From Eleginops maclovinus (Eukaryota; Chordata; Actinopteri; Perciformes; Eleginopidae): a DNA stretch of 64,000 nt. Positions 47,601 to 58,823 of this stretch are shown here, in pieces. The position numbers and the translations under genes were made by a program. The stretch spans positions 12,510,512-12,574,511 of the forward strand of contig NC_086370.1 in the NCBI RefSeq assembly GCF_036324505.1, written 5' to 3'. The notes beneath the pieces are model-generated. The model made no database searches. It was not told the DNA's origin and saw nothing but the letters and a program-made list of their open reading frames with translations. How positions within the stretch are numbered: position 1 is the stretch's first letter; every line of letters begins with the position of its first letter.

Positions 47601-47760
47601 CAGTAGTTTTTTTAATGATACACTATTGGCAACATAAAATGCATAACAGTTAATATTCTTACATTGTGTACAGGAAATATTGCAGGTATTATTGTCAACC
47701 ACTGGAACGTGAACTTTCTTTAATAAAAAAAAATCCATTCTGTCCATGCACATTGCCCAA
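44700..47760. other. Intergenic, asrgl1 to khdrbs2
   Basis: AT-rich sequence. It holds one CTCF-like sequence, CCACTAGAGAGCAG, at 45784-45797 (one mismatch to a CCACTAGAGGGCAG-like consensus). No lgsn or ptp4a1 exon was recognised. Confidence 0.5.
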
Positions 47761-47764
47761 TTGG

Positions 47765-48187
47765 TTTTCGCTCAGCGGGGACCGGCTTTGTTTTTCAGCA
47801 GCGCCTGTCCCGGAATATGGCTGATAATGATGCTGAGGGGCGGGGAGCAGCGCGGTCTGCAGACCCACTGAGTGTGAGAGTCTGGCGGGGTGCCGAGGGG
47901 AGGCAGCAGGCAGCGGTGGAGGAAATGGGCTCACACCTCTGAATCACAAGTCAAAGCTTCCTCCAGTCGCTCACACCTCTGAATTACATCTCAGCACCAG
48001 TCAGGCATCTCTGAGCCCCGGGACGACTTATTTTTTGGAGGGTTTTGTTTTTCTTGTGGTGCTCTTTAGACTGGTAGACTGAAGCTATCGAAAAGCCGGA
48101 GCGGGAAGGTTTACAGTTGCATTCCAACGCTCAGCCCTCTGTCGCTTCACCTGCACGGCCGGGGAACAGGTCTGCTCCAATAAAACA
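47765..48187 (+). promoter_or_regulatory. khdrbs2: khdrbs2 CpG-richer promoter and 5'UTR region
   Basis: GC-richer than its surroundings, with many CpG dinucleotides, directly before the khdrbs2 ATG. The start site cannot be placed. Confidence 0.5.
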
Positions 48188-48278
48188 ATGCATCCGGAGA
48201 AGTGCTTACCTGAACTGGTAGCCGAGAAGAACGGCTTGGACCCTACATATGTGCATGCGGTGCGTCTGCTTGCAGAAG
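48188..48278 (+). CDS. khdrbs2: khdrbs2 coding exon 1 (QUA1 region)
   Basis: MHPEKCLPELVAEKNGLDPT, then YVHAVRLLAE, with donor gtaagt in phase 1. Human has a Tyr where this sequence has Cys in the LPEL motif context. The start is chosen by homology. Confidence 0.93.
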
Positions 48279-51200
48279 GTAAGTCAGGTATTTTAAGTCC
48301 TCTTCATCAGAGGCATTCACCATGATCCCGGCAATTAAAAACCATAGTGTTGTATTTTTGTGCAAATACAGTGACCCAGTGTGAGCTTTCCTTAACCCAC
48401 TGACCTTAATTCTTAATGCTTGTTTCATGGTAGTGGGTTCCCTGTGCATTGTGTTGAATGAAGGTAGCTATTGTTTGGCTCCAGTGCAGAACTTTTCTGG
48501 GGGTTTCTACCATCGAAGGAATAAATGCAGTAAACAAAGAAAGTAAAGTGAGTGTAGAGTCAGACAGTTCTCACCTCTTATTGTAACCCACTGCCCTCCA
48601 AGGTCAAGCTCTGGCTGACAACATCCCAAAAATACCCTGAACCTTTAGTGGACAACATCTCCAAGATTTAAAATGGAAAATGACTAATTTGCTTTAATGC
48701 ATAATTAATTGGAAAGATAGTGCACTTTTTAGATTTAAGGTTACACATGTTCATTTTCATGTTTCGCCAGCTGTTGTATATTCAGCATATCAGGATTGCG
48801 ATATCTTTTTTCAGAACATGTTGCCAGAATCACTCAGTGTTCAGATCATTTAACACACTCCTTGAGTTTTCTTGATTGAAAGTGTATTACACTCATCAAA
48901 TGACATCAGTGTGATATTTTGAGGAACACTACCTGAGATGTAAGTGCTATTTGTAGCATGAGTCATTTATACAACATGAAAAATACAACTGCAACACCAT
49001 TAATGTGAATGTGGCATGGTATTTATGTTCTCTTTTTATCACAAGTTATGACTAACTGTCATCAAGGTCACAGGGGGACCTAATGCTATTGAGACAAATG
49101 TTCTCCAGTCTTTCTTCTGGTTTAATGTTACAGTATATCTAACAGGGCATTATAATCAGCTCCAAACTGCAGCATATAGACAAAAAATCATACTGCAGAA
49201 AGCCTCTGCGTTGCTAATAATGTGTCACTTTCAAAAGCAAGCTCATTATCGCAAAAAACAAATTCAAAAACACAGCTCTGCTCAGTTGGTCTACAAATGT
49301 ATTTTTGCATTTTTGATTCAGTGCTCCGAAGGTTTGAGTGATGTGATTTTTTGGGTGATTTAATTTACTTTTATTCTGGTGTCAAATATGATAACGCAAC
49401 ATGGCTTTACAGGACTCTACTTAAAATACAAACAGATATAATATATATAATATAATAATATATATATTTGGTATAATACGTTTGTCTGAAAAGGATAGTA
49501 ATCAGATAGGAAAAGACCAAACTAAACACCATGCTTTTTATATGTGGTATATTAACCTTCAACTAAATGTCAGGTTTACACCATTTATTTAATACAATGT
49601 GAATATTTACTGTAAAGTTATCTTTTTAATGATATTTCTGTAACATTTGACCAATTGGTTTAAGTCAAATATTATTTCTTTCTTTTCCCCCAAAATGAAA
49701 CACTACTAGTCTAGCTTGAACAGTTTCTGACATGTTTGTTAAAAGTTAGTCCGTCAGATTAATGCACTCTGATTGGACGGGGTGTTAGTGCTCTGGTGCC
49801 TCCCGCCCCTTAAGCTTTGCTGCTGAAATATGTTGACGAGACACCCTGACAGGCCAGCTCTTCTTGCTAACGATGATGCAGATGGGATCATCTAGCACAC
49901 ACCACAGTTTGCCAAATTTACTCAAGGCTGACTCACATAGTTGGATTCAAAGAATTCAAGTCATTACAATCCGCTGCAGTGAACAGCAACTTGAATGTTT
50001 TTAATTTCTGTAAATGAATAACACATACACTTGCAAATCACTTGCAGTTCCTCATAATAGTAAAGAAAAGCATGTATCCAGTTTGCAAGGTCAAGCCTAA
50101 ACAGTGCGCATCAAACACGATAGTGGACAATCAGTTGAATAAACTGTCAGTTCAGACGGCTTCATTTGATCAACTCTGAACATGTACAACATAATCATCT
50201 GTAAGCAGCATCTGTTAATAGTTTTAGGAACCTTCCCCAAAGTTTTTATTATTGTTGTCTCATGGATGTAGGATCACATATATCAGAGGACAGCAGGATT
50301 ATCTTCCGTTTAGAGAAGTATACATTCACAACTAGTTTCCTTCAATAGTAAAGCATGTAATCCTGCATTATTCACATGATGCACGACAAACAGCACAGCA
50401 TGGTTTCACCATGGTCTCAGTTTACCGGTTTCATATCCATGAATGTGTTTAAATGATGTTGCCTGCTAAATCGTTTGTGTTTCTTTGAGCACATTTAGTG
50501 CAGTTTGGGACAAAGCCATTCAAGAGGTGGGTGGTGGTAATAATGACCATTTAGAGCAAAGTGTAAGCTTGATTGAAGATGAAAAAGTGAATATTTGTAC
50601 GAATTCCTTTGTTGTTATAGATTTAATACAACATGCATAAAAGTGTTTATTTCTGACACAATATTATCATATTTCAGTGTGACGTGAACCTAATGAGAGA
50701 CAGCAGCGTACCTGTTTTTAAAGTGGGTTGAAGTGAGTGTCAAAAAAAGGAAGCCTTTAATGGATCCCAGTGGTTTTCCTACATGCCACGTAGCCCAGCC
50801 ATGCCATGAAAACTAATGTGATTCCTAATAAGTTTAAAAGAAAAGCAAACGGGGAGGCAGACATGCTGAAATGTTGAGAAAAACAAACAAAGGGTGTGCT
50901 GTGTTTCAATTTTTTATGTAAAGCGGAACTTTCTCACATTTGTTTTTGCAATAACAGATTAAGTTTACTAGTTTCTAGTTTTATGTCACTAAGTGTTCTG
51001 ACAGGGTCTGTTATATTTAGATGCCCTCACAAATGCTGCTAGGCACAGTGACAGGAAAAACAAGATGAGATTTGAAAGATGCTTCTCTGAATAAAAGATC
51101 AGATGAGATACGGAGCAGGACCAACTCTGTGACTCATGTAAAGTAAAGCCTAGTAATGTTTTTAGTTTTGTAAAGCTGTGGTATCTTTAGGAACCTTTGA

Positions 51201-54200
51201 CCTAATGACTTGTCAGAGGTCCTCCTTACCATAACTCTACTTTATGAGCCACCAACTTCAGGCTGCTGCCTGCTGGTGAAGTACACTAGCCTTTAGGTAG
51301 CATTAAAACACCAAAGGCCCTCCAGAGTCAGTGTTTTGTTTGTCAGCTCATAGCAGACTCTGGGAGGAGGACGCACTCCCTATGTAGAAATGAGGAAAAT
51401 GAAAACAAGATTTTTTGTTTCAGGTAATTGTACTCTGATCAAAATATAGTTGAGTGTTATTTTTACTACAAATAAATCTGCCCACTGCACAAGGGCCCAT
51501 TTTTCACTTATGCAATTTCATGATTTTGCCACTTGAATGTCCATTTAGTACAGTATTTTCGGTTTAAATTTTCTCTTAAACCACCTATTGTATGATATCA
51601 ACACACCATTTTAATCCATATAATGTATGAGTTTAGCCACAGGAGGAAACGTTCTTAGAAAGAGAGGAAGTAACCAGCCGCAAATGACAGTATTTGTCTA
51701 TTTCTGCTTGCACACATTTAAATGTGAGAATGAATACTGTGCCAACTCCGGGCTGAGGAAAATGCTCAGTCACGACTTTATCGAAAACAAGCTCACATCA
51801 CATTTTGGGCAATGACCCTTTGACTTTAATTAAAATTAATCAGACAAAGCATGAACCCATACAATACACTGCGACTGTTTTAGCCTTAGTTTCAGTCAGC
51901 TGATAATGAAGTTATGATTAGTTGTTGAGAAGCTTCAATCAGTGGCTGTTAAGTACATTTCAATCTAACGCTATACTCTGAATATGAGACATTACATCCA
52001 AAAAGACTTTCTGTTTTGGCATGGTGCAGAATACAAGCAATGTTTGAATACATATTGTAGGGACACAGGCTTTCCAAACAAACCCATGCATGGCCTGCTA
52101 AGTCAGGAACGTATTACTTTGTTATAATTGATTTAGACGATGCTTCACCATAGGATGCAATTCTTTCCCTGAAAAACGATTTCCTTTTAATCTACTTCTC
52201 TCTTATTTAAAAATGGTTGCTCCTTTTATCAGTCTATCCATTATGGACTGTCCAGTATCCAGCAGTGACCCAGCTCATAGCGAAAGAAAAACAGCAGCCA
52301 CTGCACCTATCAAAAGGACACAAAAAATACATTTTAGGAAAGTGATACATTGCATTACATTTTTCAGCATTTAGCCAACACTCTATCAAGAATGAGTTAC
52401 AATAAGTGCATGGGTCGAATAAGATTAGACTCCAAGGTCGCTAGCATTTCAAGAATCTGAAATAAGTGGATGAGCCGAGGCAGCAGGCCTCAGACAAAAT
52501 GTTTTAGAGACCGTGCTTCCTTAAAGTTCACATAAAACAGGGACATTACATAAAGAAATAGAAATGGGATTTTTAAAGTAAAAAAATTATGACAAATAAC
52601 AGATTTTGGATCACATATTTAGGAAATAAGCTAAATGACTACACGTCCTCTCATATTCTGTGGAATGTGTTTGGTAAAACACTTTCAAATTACTTGTTGG
52701 TAACTTATTTGAAGTGACTGCCAACTTTATCACAGGTTCACACAGTATGTTACTGTGGCGGAAAATGTATTTGTTGTAATATGTGATTTAAAGTCTGCTC
52801 ACATTGTTCACTTTGACTTGGTTCTTGTTTATTTGATTTATAAACCACTTCATGCTGATGGTAGCCAATGTGCTGTTCAACATATCATTATCAGAGACTG
52901 CAATATAAAATAAATATATCCCCCCATCTCCTCCTCATCAATGCCAAGCCTCGACCCTCTGCAGAAGGAATAAATACAATTTGTGTTTGTTGAACAAAAA
53001 AAAAAACAGTGTTCGCTGTGGTGATGTCAAGGGTCATATGCTTGTTGACCAAAATCCAAGACACACAGAGAATATAAACTCAACAACACAGTGACACGCA
53101 CACAGCAGTGAAAATATACAAGAAACACCTGGAAGTTATATCTGCTGGTAGTGATAATGAAAATGCCAGAATGCCTCATACATCAAATAATTGTCACACT
53201 GTATCCAATCATACCCGTGTACCCTTGAATATAACAAAGCTGTTAAATTAAATTATAGACGTATATTGTAAGTCAATTTAATTCACACTTGTCATGTATA
53301 ATACATCACACTGTTTGTATAATGGAATAAAAATAACATTCTGCACATACTGTATACTTGTTTATAATGAAGAGAAACAAAACATATATGTGTGTTATAT
53401 ATATGACCTTAGGCCATGTTGTAAAAATATATGATATTTGAAACACCATCATGATTGAAATAGTATAGGTTGCTTGCTTTTTAGGTCGTTAGTTTGAGAA
53501 GTAACTTGTTTTTCACTTCACTTTCCATCGACCACTCAGCAGAGAATATGAAGAGGGCATTATAATTACATTGTAGATTTAATACTTCATCAGTGTGTCA
53601 ATGGGCTCCATGCAATTTGCCTCAGTGCGGCTCAGTTAAAAACACATAAACAGCATGTGGCCAACCTATTTCCAACCCCATGCATTTACAATCACAAGTC
53701 CAGAGTGAATAAGGACAGAATTAATTGCACATCTCGTCCTCCATTCCCCCACCATGCCCGCTCTGCTAAGTGGAGCCCTACCTCTTTCCGTGTAGGATGT
53801 GAACAAGCAATTAGGTATTGGAAAATAATTACATTGATTCATTTTTGCATCGTGAAGTCTAAGATATAGCACTCAGTAGGTGGAAGAAATCAAAGAATAA
53901 TCTTCAGGCTAATGGCTGTACTCTAAAAAGCCTTTGTGTTTGGTAACTCCCTGCAGTTGTAAAGCAAAGGAGAAATAAAGAAAAGGAAGTAATAATCACT
54001 GAATTTCAGTATTGAAACATTGAGCAGGGTAAATATATATATAAATATAAATAAAGTGACTCTCTAATCTTTCAGTAATGGTTTCTTTTCACAGATGTTT
54101 AGTGATTGAAAAAAATAAAAATCATGTGCTAGAATAACAGCTCTGGACATCAAACAAACAAAACGACTCCCATCTACTACACCTCACAGAAACAGGAAGT

Positions 54201-57200
54201 TCAAATATGTTTTTCTAGCATTTACTACGTGCAGTTTTCTTTAATGCTCATCCATCCCTTTGCAGGTTATTCAAGGTTTCCAGTCTTCAAGCCAGGTTTG
54301 CAAAATAAAAGGCTAGCGCAGTGGAAAAAATGGGAAGGACGCACAGAGCACTTCAGATCTCGGATTTTTTCTTTGTTGGCCGTGATAAGCTTAATCTTCA
54401 TGCTCTTTTTTTATCTCGTGAAGTCGCTTTACAGCATGTCAGTGGAACAATGTGGGAGTTAATCAAACGTTTTCTATATAGGAACCAGTTCTGTGTTTGG
54501 CTGTATTATACAGTAGTGTGCAGTTAACAGAGAAACCTGCTCTAGCAATGCAGTAAGAGACGATTGTAACCCTCCAACATCATATCAGAAATGAAAGCAT
54601 ACACAGTTTACAAACAGCTCCCATTCAGCTGTAGAACAAAGTGCATGCTGTAGTTTCATGGACTGTATTGCAAACAACAACTGAAAATCCAATAAAGCTA
54701 CGATGTGAGGATAAACAACCGACAGTAAACATATTATCTCCAACACATGGTGCGGCTCCCATTCCCCCTTCTGTATGCTGTTGAACTTCTGCATACATGT
54801 TATTATTTACTGGCAGTAGCTCAAACATAGTAGGCCATTTACGTTTGTGTTGTTGTCCGTTTAGCTAAATATACGAGAGCTTCTGGTGAATTCCAGTCTG
54901 TGCAAGTTGTTAGAGATAATATCAGTGCAACACAGTCAATCATCCTGCCATCTCTCAATATACTATTACTATGTATTCCTAGTTTTTGTAATCCAAAAAC
55001 TAGGAATACAGTTCTGTGTATATTTATTGATATTTTGCTGGTGTCCAGGAAAAATGAACTTCAAACTGTTTCTCCGTCTGTGTTGATGCTCTGTGTTGCT
55101 GTATAGAGACCAAAGCTGGTTTTAACCTTAAGCCATGGCAGGCTGACTGAGCACATTTTTTTCTTTTTCAGTTGCACAAATGTATCTAGTATAGCTGCCC
55201 AGTTAAACCACAGATTTTGTTTTCATTCTTGGTCGCTGAGCAGTTGCACTGAAGCAGTTTGGGCAGAGCAACAGAGGGGATCAAGAGCACCAGAATAACA
55301 GCAAAGAGTGTTTTACTCTTTGAGTTCCCCCAATGAGATCTGTTTCATCCTGAGTGAAACCAGTGACCTTCAAAGCACATTCTCGCTTCTCTGATCTTCC
55401 CATCGCTCCCTGCAACATAGTTGACATCGATGGTACTCCTGAACGTTTCCCCAGATTTATATATTGTAAGCTCATTTTCTTTTTTGTTTCCCTTTCCTTG
55501 TCCCTCATCCTCTGCCTCTTTTTCTCTCACACACATAAGCCTCTTCAGAGTTCACTGGCAGGTTGCAGACCAGAATAAAGGTGTTTCCCATTCTGTGCTG
55601 TTCCAGAGTTTAATCAGGTTCATTGGCTAGAAATACACTATTACCAAAAACAAATTCTGACCCGAGCGACCAAAACTAATGTGAGATGATATCAAGAGGA
55701 TTGATGAAACCGGAAACTGGGAATTAAAATCGGTTCAAATGCAAATGAGCTTTACTTTATGGTATGACTAACAAACATATGCAAATGTTCTTAAAAGTAC
55801 CAAAACTTTAACCACCAACAATATGTTGTTGACCCCTCCATTGAACCAAAGCAATTTTTTACGTGGACGATATATGTGTGTGACAATGTGGATGACATTG
55901 TTAAAATATAACAATGTCATCCACCGTTGCTGATAATTCGTATTGTCGCTAGAAGGATTTGTTCATAAAATATGATGTGTTTAGGGTGTTTGATGGTTGG
56001 TGCTGTCGGTATTGATGAGCGATAATGTTTCCCCACGCTAACGGCTATTTTGAAACACAGCAGGGCGTTTGAGCTTAATGCTAATGTCAGCCACATTGAT
56101 ATGAGAATAACATTGTTTTGTAGTCATCATCCTCTACCCTGTTGATGGGGTATCACCTATAAGGGCTGCATGATTTGGATAAAAAAAACAATGACTTGTG
56201 ACTGAAACTGCTATTGTGATAGGATTCACAATATTGGGGGAATTGATCCTTTTCACATCACTATTTTCATTATCATTGAAGTAAATCAAATTGCCCTTTA
56301 AACTAGCCCAGATTGTGATTTAAATAGAAGTTCTATTCATTGTGAAGCTCAAAAAGATCCCAAAATATTATTATGATTCATCCTTTGGGGTCCAGGAATG
56401 TTTGCACCACAATGCATGGCAATTCATCCAGTAGTTGTTGGGATATTTAAGTTTGTGTGGTGGACCCACTGAAAAAATTTGACATCCCAGCCCAATCACC
56501 AATGAGGCCACACATTCTCTTCCTGTATACAAACATACTGTACGTCTCAGCCCTGTCTGTCCACTGTCTTTAAAGCAGAGCTATCTCAAAATGTGTTTAT
56601 AAAGGTTGTGTTTGATTTATCTCCTCAGGCAAGATTGTATGAATGCTATTTTTAAAAGACACGTTTGGTTTCCTGGGACACCTGTCTTGTGTAAAGTGTC
56701 ACAAAAGGAGGTGTGTGAATCAGCCTTGTGTTGATGGGAATAAAAGGTTGGAGGGTTATTTCAATCTGTTTACCTGTGATTCAGCAAAAGTTTTCAGGCA
56801 CAGTCTGTACCCAGACAGGCGATGGTGGTATGAGTAAGCATTACCAGTTAACAGAGTTCACTGAGTTTAGTAATGCAGTCCTTTCCATTAGAGCCTCATC
56901 GTGGGATATTTTATATTTTTTCAAATAAGACTGAGTGCATTAAAAACATCATATTGTATACTGGAATAAATCCAAACAACATTGTTTCTTCACTACGTAT
57001 TAGTATGTTAAGCCTGCTCCATCTGGCATTGATTTGTACATAGTTGATTACCTACAATTTTCAAACATTCATTTATTAGCAGCAGCCCAGTTTGTTGAGC
57101 TTAATTTTTCCATTAAGTTTTCTAGCTTCGGTTAGAGTCATTTCACAAAAGAAAAACAGCAAAAAAGTGGAGACAGCATGTTCCAATTTAAACGATCTTC

Positions 57201-58823
57201 CTCGGACAATCAGGCACAATCAGAGAGATTGTGTCACGCTGGAAGAAATCGGGCCATTTCAAGCTGTTGGAGTTTTGTCTTGGTGATTTCCCAGACAATA
57301 GCAATATCAAACAAATGAACCCAGGGTGTAAAAATGATACCACTGGCCATTAGGAACTGCTAGTGGGTGAATGTTGGAACTGAACAGAGGGATCATTAAA
57401 CTGGAGTTATGGACGGCCACAAGGTCACGGCAAGGAAAAGTCTCACTGGGAACATAAACCAGAACACTGTTTCAACATAGCATTACTTTTAGCATACAAA
57501 CTGATGACTATTCAAATTCTGGGAAGTGAAACATGAATCTTGTGGTAGATTCAGCCCCCTCGTTAGAACGTATTTCTCTCTGTAAGCAATTTCCTGCCTT
57601 AGTGAACAGAAAAACGGAGGAAATCATTCATTTGAATGTTGTTCAATGATAAAACATTACATTAATTTGTCCGTAATGAAACATCCATTTGGTTGCAGCT
57701 GGTTTTGACCTCAGCTTTGACCACTGGCTATTGACAGCTCAGATAACAGTCAAGTGCTCCACACTAAATTAACTCTTGAGTTTTAATAAAGCAAGTAGCG
57801 GTCGCTGACTCGTTCTTGGTCTCGTTCAGGAACGTCCTTAATTGTCTAGCCCGTGTGTTGCAGGCTGATAATTGTAATTCCAACGGTTATTATTAACTAC
57901 AAGGAGCATCCTTCTAGGTGGACAACAGACAGCTTCATTTCTTGAGCACTTAATGTATTGCGAGTGGTTCAGCTCAAGTGCTATAATATGCATCAATCAA
58001 AAAAATAGCTCTGTGCAGGGCATTCCTGTCAAGCTCAACCGAACATTTAATATCCTTAAAACTGCTCATTTCTCATCTTATTACATTAAGGGCTGGGGAA
58101 ACTATTGGGCTAATTTGCAGAGGATTTGCCCATCCTGCAAATTATTAGGAGGAATACCGCAGTTTGATTGGAACCAATGATCTGCAAATAGGATCTAAGA
58201 GAGTTCACAGATCCAGTCTTTACCACCCCATTTGACGTTCATCCGATAACATTGAGGATCTTTTAAGTTTAGTACACCATTCGTGCAAGTCCCGTGCTGT
58301 GTGGGTATCTGAAACTGCCAAAAGCCCTCAAGAGCTCAGTTTGCAGCGAAGTGAGGCACAGCGAGTGTGACTGTTTGCCTCTGTTGTTATTTTGATTGGA
58401 ATTACTAGATTTTGCGATTACAGAGCCTGATGTAAAAGGAGGTACCAGGAGTCAGTGGGATAATCTAATATCATTATACATTTGCAATGTGAGCATATTT
58501 ACAGCTGAGTGGAAAATCATCAGAAAGATATTTCACTGTGTAATGCAATGCAGAGTAACGTTTCTCCTAATGTGTCTCCAGCCTGTTTTCCATGCTGCTG
58601 ATGGCTCCAAAGGAAGACAGACGATATTGACTTTTTTTCAAAGACATAAACTAATGATCATTTCATCTGTTTTTTTCTATTTTGTTTCCCTGCAGAGATT
58701 GAAAAGTATGAAGGTGATGAATCGAGAAAAGATGGCAACACTAACAAATACCTAGATATCATCAGCAATAAAAATATCAAGCTCTCAGAAAGAGTTCTCA
58801 TTCCAATCCAACAGTATCCGAAG
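48188..58823 (+). CDS. khdrbs2: khdrbs2 (SLM-1), first two coding exons; gene continues beyond the window
   Basis: KHDRBS2 is a STAR-family RNA-binding protein of the nucleus that regulates alternative splicing, mainly in neurons, and dimerises through its QUA1 region. Exons 48188-48278 and 58696-58823 join in frame (phase 1) to give 73 residues: PEKCLPELVAEKNGLDP, VHAVRLLAEEIEKYEG, YLDIISNKNIKLSERVLIP, ending QYPK just before the KH domain. YLD-ISNKNIKLSERVLIP fits KHDRBS2 rather than KHDRBS3 (which has NKNMKLGQKVLIP) or KHDRBS1. The ATG has A at -3. The KH domain, RG/YG-rich tail and STAR signature lie downstream of 64000. Confidence 0.94.
52340..52450. repeat. Decayed teleost repeat fragment
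   Basis: Contains CAGCATTTAGCCAACACTCT and GAGTTACAATAAGTGCAT. This resembles a common fish repeat I recall with CATTTAGCAGACGCTTTTAT and CGACTTACAATAAGTGCAT. Ends are not defined. Confidence 0.55.
54972..55010. repeat. Perfect hairpin, 17-bp arms
   Basis: Left arm 54972-54988 (TGTATTCCTAGTTTTTG) and right arm 54994-55010 are exact reverse complements around a 5-base loop. Too short for a typical microRNA precursor. Confidence 0.9.
55888..55924. repeat. Perfect hairpin, 16-bp arms
   Basis: Left arm 55888-55903 (GTGGATGACATTGTTA) and right arm 55909-55924 are exact reverse complements around the 5-base loop AAATA. Confidence 0.9.
56155..56520. repeat. Decayed teleost repeats, two fragments side by side
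   Basis: From about 56161, GGGCTGCATGATTTGGATAA, TTGTGATAGG and CACAATATTG resemble a dispersed fish repeat starting AGGGCTGCACGATATTGG. From about 56390, GTCCAGGAATGTTTGCACCA, GGCAATTCATCCAGTAGTTG and GTGGTGGACCCACTG resemble another that includes GTGGACCGACCGACA. Recognised from memory only. Confidence 0.5.
58696..58823 (+). CDS. khdrbs2: khdrbs2 coding exon 2 (QUA1 to KH boundary)
   Basis: Acceptor gtttccctgcag, donor gtaaga, phase 1 in and phase 0 out. EIEKYEGDESRKDGNTNKYL, then DIISNKNIKLSERVLIPIQQ and YPK. Confidence 0.96.

Larger units (their letters stand above)
48279..58695 (+). other. khdrbs2 intron 1, 10.4 kb
   Basis: Holds decayed repeats (52340-52450, 56155-56520), two perfect hairpins (54972-55010, 55888-55924) and AT tracts near 49.44 and 54.03 kb. 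The 57060-57450 and 57800-58200 stretches look repeat-poor and might be conserved non-coding sequence. No other exon was recognised. Confidence 0.6.

Noticed and set aside
54972..55924. The two hairpins as microRNA precursors
   Set aside because: Arms of 16-17 bp with 5-base loops are too short for a usual precursor, and pairing does not extend outward.
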